Origin: Methylobacterium cerastii
GTDB lineage: Bacteria > Pseudomonadota > Alphaproteobacteria > Rhizobiales > Beijerinckiaceae
NCBI RefSeq assembly: GCF_022179125.1
Contig: NZ_BPQG01000024.1
Coordinates: forward strand, 1-64,000
DNA: 64,000 bases
Direction: 5' to 3'
Below the pieces are notes generated by a model. It was given only the letters and a program-made list of their open reading frames with translations, was not told where the DNA came from and searched no databases. Shown here in pieces: positions 27,033-34,984 of the stretch (within the stretch, counting starts at the first letter, position 1; every line of letters starts with the position of its first letter). The translations under genes were made by a program, and so were the position numbers.

Positions 27033-27074
27033 GCGAGCCCTGCTCACCGAGCCTTGCTTACCGAGCCTTGCTTA
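27033..27074. repeat. 14-bp tandem repeat in the acrA-acrB junction
   Basis: Three units of CCGAGCCTTGCTTA (the first diverged) end exactly on the acrA stop codon. Because the unit is not a multiple of three, copy-number change here would shift where the acrA frame ends. Confidence 0.65.
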
Positions 27075-28436
27075 CCGCGGCTTGGCGGCGGCTTCGGCCT
27101 TGCCGTCCGACGCCTTGCCGTCCGACGCCTTGCCGTTCGACGCCTTGCCGTCCGACGCCTTGGTCGCGCTCGCCTTCGCGGCGCTCGCCTTGGCCTCCGC
27201 GGCCCGCGCCTCGGCGGCCTTCGCCTCCTTCATCTTGGCTTCGGCCAGCTTGGCCTCGGCCTCGGCGACCTCGTCGACGTCGTGCGGCATCGCCTCGGCG
27301 GTCGGGTGCGGCGGGGTCTTGTCCACCGGCTTGACCTGCTGGCCCGCGACGATCTTCTGGAAGCCCTCGGTCACCACCCGCTCGCCGGCCTTGAGCCCGT
27401 CGCGGATCAGCCAGTTGGTGCCGACCACCGGGCCGACCTCGACCGGCTGGAGCGCGACCCGGTCGTCCTCCTTCACGACCCAGACCTCGGCCTTGCCGTC
27501 GTTGGTGCGCTGGATCGCCTGCTGCGGCACCGCGATCGCGTCGGAATCGATGCCCTGCTTGATCCGGGCGCGCACGTACATGCCGGGAAACAGCTCGTCG
27601 TGCGGGTTGGGGATCTGCACGCGCAGCGTGACCTGGCCGGTGCTCGGGTCGGCGGTGACGTCCGAGAACAGGAGCTGGCCCGCCATCGGGTAGAGGGCGC
27701 CGTCGTCCATGATCAGGTGGACGTTCGCCGAATCGCGCTCGAGCCGCGAGAGTTCGCCGCTGGCGAGGTCGCGCCGCAACTTGTTCAGCTCGCCGACCGA
27801 CTGGGTGATGTCGACGTAGATCGGGTCGAGCTGCTGGATCGTGGCCAGCACGCCGGTGGTGCCGGACTCGATCAGGGTGCCCTCGGTGAGCAGCGCCCGG
27901 CCGATGCGGCCCGAGATCGGCGCGCGGACGTCGGTCCAGTCGAGGTTGAGCTTGGCCCGGTCGCGGGTCGCGCGGGCGCCGGCGACCTCGGCCTCCGCCT
28001 GCTTCTTGCCGGCGAAGGCGGTGTCGAACTGCGCCTGGCTCGCCGACTGGCGGGTGAGCAGCGTCTCCAGGCGCTCGGCCTGCTGGTTGGCGAGCACCAG
28101 GGCCGCCTCCTGGCGCGCCAGGGTGGCCTCGGCGCTCATCAGGTCGACCTGATACGGCGCCGGGTCGATCTTGTAGAGGACGTCGCCCTCCTTGACCTGG
28201 CTGCCCTGCTCGAACAGCCGCCTCACCACGAGGCCGGAGACGCGCGAGCGCACCTCGGCGATCCGCATCGGCGCGACGCGGCCGGGCAGGTCGCGGACGT
28301 AGGGGATCGCCTGGGGCGCCACCGTGACGATGCCGACCTCGGGCGGGGGAAGCGGGACGGGGGCCGAGGCCTGCTTCTGGTTGCAGGCGGACAGCGCGAC
28401 GAGGAACACCCCGAAGCCGAGCGAGGCACGGCGCAT
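27072..28436 (-). CDS. acrA: RND efflux periplasmic adaptor (AcrA/MexA family lipoprotein)
   Basis: The 454-aa product starts with a lipoprotein signal (FGVFLVALSACNQKQ; lipobox Cys). It then has the adaptor fold: a barrel-sandwich segment (RVSGLVVRRLFEQGSQVKEG), an alpha-hairpin (about 100-170), LDWTDVRAPISGRIGRALLTEG, and a C-terminal beta barrel. It bridges the RND pump and an outer-membrane channel. The last 80 residues form an unusual Ala/Lys-rich tail with KASDG repeats encoded by 15-bp tandem units. The ATG at 28436 begins the signal; the frame is open to 28628 but without similarity. Confidence 0.93.
   Translation of the reverse strand: MRRASLGFGVFLVALSACNQKQASAPVPLPPPEVGIVTVAPQAIPYVRDLPGRVAPMRIAEVRSRVSGLVVRRLFEQGSQVKEGDVLYKIDPAPYQVDLMSAEATLARQEAALVLANQQAERLETLLTRQSASQAQFDTAFAGKKQAEAEVAGARATRDRAKLNLDWTDVRAPISGRIGRALLTEGTLIESGTTGVLATIQQLDPIYVDITQSVGELNKLRRDLASGELSRLERDSANVHLIMDDGALYPMAGQLLFSDVTADPSTGQVTLRVQIPNPHDELFPGMYVRARIKQGIDSDAIAVPQQAIQRTNDGKAEVWVVKEDDRVALQPVEVGPVVGTNWLIRDGLKAGERVVTEGFQKIVAGQQVKPVDKTPPHPTAEAMPHDVDEVAEAEAKLAEAKMKEAKAAEARAAEAKASAAKASATKASDGKASNGKASDGKASDGKAEAAAKPR
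27102..27161. repeat. 15-bp tandem repeat encoding KASDG in the acrA tail
   Basis: Four nearly identical units of GCCGTCCGACGCCTT lie end to end, read on the minus strand as KASDG or KASNG. They expand the C-terminal tail in frame. Confidence 0.85.
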
Positions 28437-28687
28437 CCGGCGGGCGGGTCGAGAGAAGGTCAAGGTCGGGTCGCTCCTGCGAAACGCATCTCGGGGAGGG
28501 CGGAGACGAGGCTCGGCCGTCCGGCGTGTGTCGGTGGCGCGTGGTGCCGATCGGTCGGCAACGGTCGCCCGCAGCGGGGTTCGGGGGCCGCGCGGACAGC
28601 GCCAAAAGGCCTGGCTTAAGAATCCCACTGTCGCAGGACATCTTGGCGATCCCGCGACGGCCGGGCCGATGGCCGGGCCGTGCGCCC

Positions 28688-29167
28688 TCAGGCGCGCCGG
28701 GGCGGGCGGTCCGGCGGCGCGGACGCCCAGGTCCGGAAGAGGCCGGTTTCGCGCGGGTGGAAGCCGGCCTCGTCCGAGAGGCGGGGCAGGCGGTGCGACA
28801 GCGGATCGGCGAGGGCGGGCCGTCCGGCCCAGTCGTCGGCTTCGGCGACGTTCGGCGCGACCGCGTGGAGCGGGGCGCGGACGGCGTCGGACTTGGACAC
28901 CGCCACCTTGGACACCGCTGCCTGGGACACCGCCGCGTGGACGAAGGCGGATGCGACGCGGCTCGACGGCGTCGGCATGTCGGCCTCACGCGGAAGGCCG
29001 ACGACGAGCAGGAGCGCGGCGACGACGACGCCGGCGATCGCCCGCAGCAGCAACGGGCCGCGCACGGTCGCGAGGACCGGTGCCGGGGCCGGCGCATGGG
29101 TGTCGGGAAGGCGTGTCACGCCTTCGATAAAAGCTCTGCCGCAGCGCATCACAAGCGGCTGCGACAT
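28688..29167 (-). CDS. Single-pass membrane protein of unknown function
   Basis: The 159-aa product has a short cytosolic N-terminus, one membrane helix (GPLLLRAIAGVVVAALLLVVGL, about 39-60) and a periplasmic part that includes a repeated AAVSQ/KVAVSK motif built from 15-bp units. I recognise no family. It lies upstream of the efflux adaptor on the same strand, with a 251-bp gap, so cotranscription is possible. The ATG at 29167 was chosen; the frame is open to 29380, where it overlaps the divergent transpeptidase start. Confidence 0.5.
   Translation of the reverse strand: MSQPLVMRCGRAFIEGVTRLPDTHAPAPAPVLATVRGPLLLRAIAGVVVAALLLVVGLPREADMPTPSSRVASAFVHAAVSQAAVSKVAVSKSDAVRAPLHAVAPNVAEADDWAGRPALADPLSHRLPRLSDEAGFHPRETGLFRTWASAPPDRPPRRA
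28890..28949. repeat. 15-bp tandem repeat in the single-pass membrane protein gene
   Basis: Three clear units (ACCTTGGACACCGCT type) and a fourth degenerate one run from 28890 to 28949. On the minus strand they encode repeated VSK/VSQ pentapeptides. Confidence 0.75.
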
Positions 29168-29373
29168 TCTGTCAGGCTTCGGGGCGGGAATTCGCGGAAC
29201 CAATTCCGCCCCACCTGTACGAGTGCGGGGCGGCTTGCGCCGCCCGACCGGCGACAGGTGTTGCGACGATCCCACAGGCGGACCGTTCTCGGCTGACACC
29301 GCGCTTCGCGTCCGCCGCTTGCCGCAATGCCCAGCTACCCGGCAGCGGATCGAAAGAACCCTCGGAGATCCGC

Positions 29374-29937
29374 ATGACACGTCGCATCGCCACGCTCTGC
29401 CTCGCGGCCGGCCTCGCCCTCGGAGCGGGGGCGGCGCAGGCGAGCCCGTTGGATTCCGGGCCGGTCGCCGACTTCATGAACATCTTCCGCACCCAGGCGA
29501 TCCCGCGGGAGACCGTGGCCTGGAAAGGCGCGGAGAAGCCCGGGACCATCATTGTTTCGACCAGCCAACGCCGGCTCTACTACGTCCTCGGCGGCGGCGA
29601 GGCGGTGCGCTACGGCGTGGGCGTCGGGCGCGAGGGCTTCTCGTGGTCGGGCCAGAAGAGCGTCACGATGAAGAAGGAATGGCCCGCGTGGCGGCCGCCG
29701 TCGCAGATGCTCGCCCGCCGCCCGGACCTGCCGCGCTTCATGGCCGGCGGCCAGGACAACCCGCTCGGCGCCCGCGCGATGTATCTCGGCTCGTCGCTCT
29801 ACCGCATCCACGGCTCGAACGAGCCCGAGACCATGGGCGCCGCGGTCTCCTCCGGCTGCATCCGCATGACCAACAAGGACGTGGTCGACCTCTACGACCG
29901 CGTCCGCGTCGGCACCAAGGTGATCGTCCGCAACTGA
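29374..29937 (+). CDS. L,D-transpeptidase (YkuD family)
   Basis: The 187-aa exported enzyme has a signal peptide (about 1-24) and a YkuD domain. IVSTSQRRLYYVLGGGEAV starts the domain, YRIHGSN holds the conserved His, and SSGCIRMTNKDVVDLYDRV carries the catalytic Cys. It would form or attach peptidoglycan cross-links in the periplasm. It is the short single-domain form common in Rhizobiales. A hairpin follows 10 bp after the stop. Confidence 0.93.
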   Translation: MTRRIATLCLAAGLALGAGAAQASPLDSGPVADFMNIFRTQAIPRETVAWKGAEKPGTIIVSTSQRRLYYVLGGGEAVRYGVGVGREGFSWSGQKSVTMKKEWPAWRPPSQMLARRPDLPRFMAGGQDNPLGARAMYLGSSLYRIHGSNEPETMGAAVSSGCIRMTNKDVVDLYDRVRVGTKVIVRN

Positions 29938-29947
29938 CGGTTGGCTT

Positions 29948-29980
29948 CGGCGGGACGAAGCATTCGGCTTCGCCCCGCCG
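29948..29980 (+). terminator. Hairpin after the L,D-transpeptidase gene
   Basis: The stem CGGCGGG..CGAAGC pairs with GCTTCG..CCCGCCG around a 5-nt loop, with one mismatch. No T-tract follows, so termination may be weak or the hairpin may protect the transcript end. Confidence 0.55.
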
Positions 29981-30097
29981 ACTCCTGTCATCCCACCACG
30001 AAATTGCAATCCAAGATTGTATTTTTAAGCCTTTGACAGCGTTTGCCGCGACATCCTGCCGTCCGCGCCCGTTCGGGCGTCCGGGACACGGTTGCGC

Positions 30098-32242
30098 ATG
30101 TCGGATGATCGAGCGGGTTCAGGGACGACGCGCCACACGCGGACGGCGCCGGGCGAAGCATCGCTGCGTGGCCTGCTCGACCTGGCCGCGGACCTGTTCG
30201 ACGTGCCGGTCGCCGCGATCCTCGGCGACGGCCCGCCGATCGGTATCGGGGCAGGGGAGGCGCGCGCCCTCGAAGCCTTCCGCGACCGGGTGATCGCCTG
30301 CGGCGACGTGCTCGTCGTGCCGGACGCCGTGATCGATCCGCGATGGCGTGCCGGGCCGGCGGAAAGGGGCGCGTTCCGCTTCCTCGCCGGCGCGCCCCTC
30401 GTCGACGGCGACGGCCGCTGCCTCGGCGTGCTCTGCCTCGCCGATTCCGCACCGCGCCCACCCGTGGCCGACCGCGCCCGCCAGCGGCTCGCGCGGCTGT
30501 CCGGCCTCGCCGTCGCGGTGCTGGCGCAGGGGCGGCGGACGATGGCGCAGCGGGATTCGGAAGGGTTCGTCGCCGCCACAGCCTCGGCGCTGATCACCAC
30601 CGACGCCGCCGGCCGCATCACCTTCGCCAACCCCGCCTGCGAGACCCTGCTCGGCTATCCCCAGGGGGCGCTGGCCGGGCGGGACGTGGCCTCGATCGTC
30701 CCCATGCGCCTGCGCGGGCACCACGTCGCCGGCATGGGCGCGCTCACCGCCGGCGGGACGCCCAAGCTCGCCGGCCGCTCGGTCGAGGTGACGGCGCTGC
30801 GCGCAGACGGCAGCGAGGTGCCGATCGAGCTCTCGCTCTGCGCCTGGGGCGAGGGCGCCGAGATGGGCGTCGGCGCGGTGATGCGCGACATCTCGGAGCG
30901 CCGCCGCCGCAACGCGCGCCTGCTCCGCCTCGCTCACGAGGACCCTGCCACCGGCCTGCCGAACCGGGTGCGCCTCGCCGCGGAGATCGATTCCCGCCTC
31001 GCCGCCCGCTCGCCGGTCGGCTTGCTGACACTCGGCGTCGACGGCCTGCGGGCGGTGACCGACGGGTTCGGCTCCGGCGTCGGCGCGGCGTTGCTGGAGG
31101 CGCTGGTGGTGCGGCTGGCCGGCCGCCTGCCGCCGGGGGCGCTCCTCGCCCGCCTCGGCGAGGACGAGCTCGCCGTCCTGCTTGCGGACGCGCCCGGCGC
31201 GGCGGATCTCGAGGCCGGCACCGAGGCCTGCGCCGAAGCCTTGTTCGCCGCGCTCGCCGAGCCCGTCACCGTCGGCCACCACGTCCTGCATGTCGGCGCG
31301 CGGATCGGCGCCGCGCACGGTCCCCGCGACGGCGCCGACGCCGCCGAGCTGATGGCGGCGGCCGACCTCGCCCTCGATCGCGCCCGCCACGCGGGCCCGC
31401 GCGGCTACCGCGCCTTCACCCCGGCGATGCGCGATGCGGCCACGGAGCGGCGCGCCCTGCAGGACGCGCTGCTCGACGGCTTGGCCGCCGGCGAGGTCGC
31501 GCTGCACTACCAGCCGCAGATCGAGCTCGCGAGCGGACGCCTGCGGGGCGTCGAGGCCCTGATCCGCTGGAACCACCCCACACGCGGGCTGCTCGCGCCG
31601 GCCGAGTTCCTGCCGGCGATCGAGGCGAGCACCCTGGCGACCCGCTTCGGCCAATGGTGCCTCGACGAGGCCTGCCGCCAGGCCGCGGCGTGGCGCAAGG
31701 CCGGCCTGCCGCGGATCGGCGTCGCGGTGAACCTGTTCGACGCGCAGATCCGCGCCGGGACCCTGGCCGAGGTGGTGATCCAGGCGCTGGCCCGGCACCG
31801 GCTGCCGCCGGAGATCCTGGAGCTGGAGGTGACGGAGATGATCGCGCTGGCCGACGCCCCGGCGACCCTGGAGCCGCTGCGGCGGCTGCGGGCGCTGGGG
31901 GTCGGCATCGCGCTCGACGACTTCGGCACCGGCTACGCCTCGCTCTCGACCCTCAAGAGCTTCCCGCTCACCAAGCTGAAGATCGACCGCGGCTTCGTCC
32001 GCGACGTGCTCCACGACGCCCACGATGCGACCATCGTGAAGGCGGTGCTCGACATCGGCCGCAGCCTCGACCTGATCGTCATCGCCGAGGGGATCGAGAC
32101 GCCCGAGCAGGAGGCGGCGCTGATGGGCATGGGCTGCCGCTACGCGCAAGGATACCGCTACGGCAGGCCGATACCGGGCGAGCTTTTGGGGCTTCGCCTC
32201 GCTGAATCCGGCCCGGCCAGGACTCTCGCGCGGAGCGCATGA
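30098..32242 (+). CDS. GAF-PAS-GGDEF(degenerate)-EAL protein
   Basis: The 714-aa cytosolic signalling protein has a GAF-like N-terminal domain (about 20-150), a PAS domain (about 165-270; LITTDAAGRITFANPAC), and a GGDEF domain whose motif reads GEDEL, so cyclase activity is unlikely. The EAL domain is intact: EALIRW, VAVNLFDAQ, ELEVTEM, DDFGTGYASL, KLKIDRGFV and AEGIET. It is therefore probably a cyclic-di-GMP phosphodiesterase controlled by its sensor domains. The ATG at 30098 is preferred to the TTG six bases upstream. The stop overlaps a downstream in-frame ATG, suggesting cotranscription with the TSUP gene. Confidence 0.9.
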   Translation: MSDDRAGSGTTRHTRTAPGEASLRGLLDLAADLFDVPVAAILGDGPPIGIGAGEARALEAFRDRVIACGDVLVVPDAVIDPRWRAGPAERGAFRFLAGAPLVDGDGRCLGVLCLADSAPRPPVADRARQRLARLSGLAVAVLAQGRRTMAQRDSEGFVAATASALITTDAAGRITFANPACETLLGYPQGALAGRDVASIVPMRLRGHHVAGMGALTAGGTPKLAGRSVEVTALRADGSEVPIELSLCAWGEGAEMGVGAVMRDISERRRRNARLLRLAHEDPATGLPNRVRLAAEIDSRLAARSPVGLLTLGVDGLRAVTDGFGSGVGAALLEALVVRLAGRLPPGALLARLGEDELAVLLADAPGAADLEAGTEACAEALFAALAEPVTVGHHVLHVGARIGAAHGPRDGADAAELMAAADLALDRARHAGPRGYRAFTPAMRDAATERRALQDALLDGLAAGEVALHYQPQIELASGRLRGVEALIRWNHPTRGLLAPAEFLPAIEASTLATRFGQWCLDEACRQAAAWRKAGLPRIGVAVNLFDAQIRAGTLAEVVIQALARHRLPPEILELEVTEMIALADAPATLEPLRRLRALGVGIALDDFGTGYASLSTLKSFPLTKLKIDRGFVRDVLHDAHDATIVKAVLDIGRSLDLIVIAEGIETPEQEAALMGMGCRYAQGYRYGRPIPGELLGLRLAESGPARTLARSA

Positions 32243-32355
32243 GCGACGCAACGCTCGGCATCAACCTTCCACCAAGCTTGACAGGGGCGGCGCCCGCGCC
32301 TCCTGAAGCGCCGGGCACGCGGCGGCGCCGTCCTGCTCGGGCAGGGCGGGAGACC

Positions 32356-33156
32356 ATGGTGGGAAGCTTCGATCCGAGCCTGCTGGCCGCGATGTTCGGC
32401 GTGGCCCTGCTCGCGGGCGGCGTCGACGCCATCGCGGGCGGGGGCGGGCTGATCACCGTGCCGGCGCTGATCCTCGCCGGCCTCGACCCGGTGAGCGCCG
32501 TGGCGACGAACAAGCTGCAGGGCAGCGTCGGCGCCTGCTCGGCGACCCTGGCCTTCGCCCGGCGTCGGCTGATCGTGTGGCGCCAGGCCTGGCCGATCGC
32601 CGTGGCGGCGGCCGTGGGCTCGGTCTTCGGCGCCCTGTCCGTCGGACTGTTGCCGCGCCCGGTGCTCGACGCTGGCGTTCCCGTGCTGCTCGTCGGGATC
32701 GCGCTGTACTTCGCCTTCGGCGCCCGCATGCGCGAGGACGACGCGGGGGCGCGGCTCTCGCCGGCCGCCTTCGCCCTCGGCTTCGCCCCCGCGGTCGGCT
32801 TCTACGACGGCGTGTTCGGCCCCGGTGCCGGCGCCTTCTACATGGTGGGCTTCGTCACGCTTCTGGGCCTCGGCGTCGTGAAGGCGACGGCGCACACCAA
32901 GCTCGCCAACGCGGCGAGCAACCTCGGCAGCCTCGGTCTGTTCGCGCTCGCCGGCCACGTGGTCTGGCCGATCGGCATCGTGATGGCCGTCGGGGCCTAT
33001 CTCGGCGCCCAGGTCGGCTCGATGCTCGCGGTTCGCCTCGGCGCCCGGCTGATCAGGCCGCTGCTGGTGACCATCGCCTGCGCGATGGCGGTGCGCCTCC
33101 TGTCAGACCCCGCCAACCCCTTGCGCGTGGCGCTGGCGGGGCTGCTGGGCGGATGA
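32356..33156 (+). CDS. TSUP/TauE-SafE family membrane permease
   Basis: The 266-aa protein has about eight membrane helices. It shows the family pattern GGVDAIAGGGGLITVPALILAG near the N-terminus and the second-half repeat GFAPAVGFYDGVFGPGAGAFYMVGFV. Members move sulfite, sulfoacetate or related anions out or in; the substrate here is unknown. The ATG at 32356 follows GGCGGGAGACC. An alternative ATG at 32239 overlaps the upstream stop but would add 39 non-family residues. Confidence 0.85.
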   Translation: MVGSFDPSLLAAMFGVALLAGGVDAIAGGGGLITVPALILAGLDPVSAVATNKLQGSVGACSATLAFARRRLIVWRQAWPIAVAAAVGSVFGALSVGLLPRPVLDAGVPVLLVGIALYFAFGARMREDDAGARLSPAAFALGFAPAVGFYDGVFGPGAGAFYMVGFVTLLGLGVVKATAHTKLANAASNLGSLGLFALAGHVVWPIGIVMAVGAYLGAQVGSMLAVRLGARLIRPLLVTIACAMAVRLLSDPANPLRVALAGLLGG

Positions 33157-33205
33157 GGACCGGACGTCCGCAAGGCGCGCCCCAACGGGCACGCTACGCG
33201 GGCCG

Positions 33206-34249
33206 TCACTTCGGCATGAAGGCCCAGTAGTCGAGGTCGAGGATGACGCTCGGGTGGTAGCCGTCGCCCTCGCGGCCGGGATGGGCGGCGCAGGGCTGGT
33301 TCTTGGTGGCGACCGTGCGCAGCCGCAGCAGGCCGACGTCGCCGCGGCCGGTCTCGGCGGTGTCGAGCACCTCGCTCCAGGCGTAGACCGTGTCGCCGGC
33401 AAACAGCGGCGCCACATGCCGGCCGGCGTTGATGCCGGCGAGGGCGAAGGCGTTGGCAAGCCCGTTGAAGCTGAGCGCGCGGGCGAGCGAGATGACGTGG
33501 CCGCCATAGATCAGGCGGCGGCCGAAGCGGGTCTCCTTGCCGCTCAGGGCGTCGAAATGCACCTTGGCCGTGTTCTGGTAGAGGCGCGTGGCGATCTGGT
33601 GCTCGGCCTCCTCCACCGTCATGCCGTCGACGTGGTCGATCTTCTCGCCCACCGCGTAATCGGAGAAGCGATGCGGGCTGCCGGCGAGGTCGAGGTCGTA
33701 GGCCGAGACGTCGAGGGGCGGCAGGGCGCCCGCGAGGTCGGCCGGGTCGACGACCTTGGCGAAGCTCGGCACGTGCTCCTCGGCGATCGCGGCCTCCGGG
33801 TCGCGCTTGCGCACCAGCACCCAGCGGCAATAGCTCAGCACGGTCTCGCCCTCGGCGTCCGAGCCGGTCGAGCGCACGTAGACCACGCCGGTCTGGCGGT
33901 TCGAGCTCTCCTTGAGGCCGATCACCTCGGAGACCGTGGACAGGGTCTCGCCGGGATAGACCGGGCGGCGGAACCCGCCCTCGGCGTAGCCGAGGTTGGC
34001 CAGCGCGTTGAGCGAGATGTCCGGCACCGTTTTGCCGAACACCACGTGGAAGGTCAGCAGGTCGTCCAGCGGGCTCTTCGGGTAGCCGAGCGCTTGAGCG
34101 AACGCGTCCGACGACTGCACCGCGAAGCGCGGGCCGTAGAGGGCGGTGTAGAGCGCGACGTCGCCGGTGGTCACCGTGCGGGGGGTGGCGTGGCGGATGG
34201 TCTCGCCGAGGCGGTAATCCTCGAAGAAGCGGCCGGGATTGGTCTTCAT
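33206..34249 (-). CDS. mcd: Mesaconyl-CoA hydratase (beta-methylmalyl-CoA dehydratase)
   Basis: The 347-aa protein has two hot-dog (MaoC-like) halves. The first contains SSDAFAQALGYPKSPLDDLLTFHVVFG. The second contains RFGRRLIYGGHVISLARALSFNGL, placing the catalytic Asp/His-type hydratase region. It interconverts beta-methylmalyl-CoA and mesaconyl-CoA in the ethylmalonyl-CoA pathway, which regenerates glyoxylate during one- and two-carbon growth. Length and wording match the pathway enzyme of methylotrophs rather than a general MaoC protein. No other genes of the pathway are in view. Confidence 0.85.
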   Translation of the reverse strand: MKTNPGRFFEDYRLGETIRHATPRTVTTGDVALYTALYGPRFAVQSSDAFAQALGYPKSPLDDLLTFHVVFGKTVPDISLNALANLGYAEGGFRRPVYPGETLSTVSEVIGLKESSNRQTGVVYVRSTGSDAEGETVLSYCRWVLVRKRDPEAAIAEEHVPSFAKVVDPADLAGALPPLDVSAYDLDLAGSPHRFSDYAVGEKIDHVDGMTVEEAEHQIATRLYQNTAKVHFDALSGKETRFGRRLIYGGHVISLARALSFNGLANAFALAGINAGRHVAPLFAGDTVYAWSEVLDTAETGRGDVGLLRLRTVATKNQPCAAHPGREGDGYHPSVILDLDYWAFMPK

Positions 34250-34347
34250 GGGTCCTGGTGTCTCCGCGGCCGGGCGCGTCGTTCAGAGGTCTCGTCCGGC
34301 GCGCCGGGCGCCGGATCGCGGGCGGGGGCGGCGTCCGCGCGCCGGCC

Positions 34348-34650
34348 TTATCGGGCGTAGACGTAGGGGTCGGCCGGCACGAATTCGTGCAGCAGGCGGC
34401 TCACGAACAGCAGCAGCAGGATCAGGATGATCGGCGAGATGTCGACGCCGCCGAGGTTCGGCAGCAGGTTGCGGATCGGCCGCAGCACCGGCTCCGTGAT
34501 CCGGTAGAGCACCTCGCCGATCTGCGAGACGATCGGGTTGCGCACGTTGACCACGTTGAAGGCGACGAGCCAGCTAAGGATCGCGCTGGCGATGAGGACG
34601 TAGATGAAGAGCTGGACGACGGTGTCGAAGAGCCAGATCAAGGAATTCAT
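34348..34650 (-). CDS. yggT: YggT family membrane protein
   Basis: The 100-aa protein has two membrane helices separated by the conserved loop ITEPVLRPIRNLLPNLGGVDISPIILIL, which is diagnostic. Family members act in membrane or septum maintenance and osmotic stress, with no firm biochemical role. It reads away from tRNA-Ala. Confidence 0.9.
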   Translation of the reverse strand: MNSLIWLFDTVVQLFIYVLIASAILSWLVAFNVVNVRNPIVSQIGEVLYRITEPVLRPIRNLLPNLGGVDISPIILILLLLFVSRLLHEFVPADPYVYAR

Positions 34651-34724
34651 GCGCGAAACACGTGTCCTCGTGCGCCCGCGCGGGACACCGGGGACGGCGA
34701 CGCGACGGCAGCGGGAATCGGGAA

Positions 34725-34753
34725 TTGACAGTTCGATCGGCGCCGGCCTAAAA
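34725..34753 (+). promoter_or_regulatory. Promoter of the proximal tRNA-Ala gene
   Basis: TTGACA and CTAAAA are separated by 17 bp, placing the start of transcription about 8-10 bp before the tRNA. A perfect 10-bp GC-rich hairpin (34739-34763) overlaps the -10 region. The distal tRNA copy at 46611 lacks this promoter. Confidence 0.65.
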
Positions 34754-34769
34754 GGCCGGCGCCTTGGAC

Positions 34770-34845
34770 GGGGCTGTAGCTCAGATGGGAGAGCGCCGCA
34801 ATCGCACTGCGGAGGTCAGCGGTTCGATCCCGCTCAGCTCCACCA
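34770..34845 (+). tRNA. tRNA-Ala (CGC), proximal copy (attL side)
   Basis: The 76-nt cloverleaf has acceptor stem GGGGCTG/CAGCTCC with the G3-U70 pair that defines alanine tRNAs. The anticodon loop ATCGCAC gives CGC, and CCA is encoded. Its sequence is identical to 46611-46686, and it is the integration site of the element that follows. Confidence 0.95.
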
Positions 34846-34950
34846 AGTCTCTTCACCCAAAATTTTGCAAGGGTAGTAAGGGCTTGGTGGCTTTTGCGAA
34901 GGGTTTGTCCCTAGCGCCAGTCCAAGCGTAATTAGCTCAGTAAGTCGGCC

Positions 34951-34975
34951 TGTCACACTGGTGTCACAGTGGGCA
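34951..34975 (+). repeat. Paired TGTCACA site near the integrase (candidate arm-type site)
   Basis: TGTCACA occurs twice with a 4-bp CTGG spacer (34951-34968), followed by GTGGGCA. GTCGGCC lies directly upstream. The same arrangement appears near the other end of the element at 46267 and 46493. It ends 17 bp before the integrase ATG, so it may also act in integrase regulation. Confidence 0.6.
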
Positions 34976-34984
34976 AACGTTCGC

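Noticed and set aside
23805-28619. A 1604-codon open frame on the plus strand across the efflux genes
   Set aside because: It is antisense to acrB and acrA, spans the gap between them, and has the biased composition of a shadow frame.
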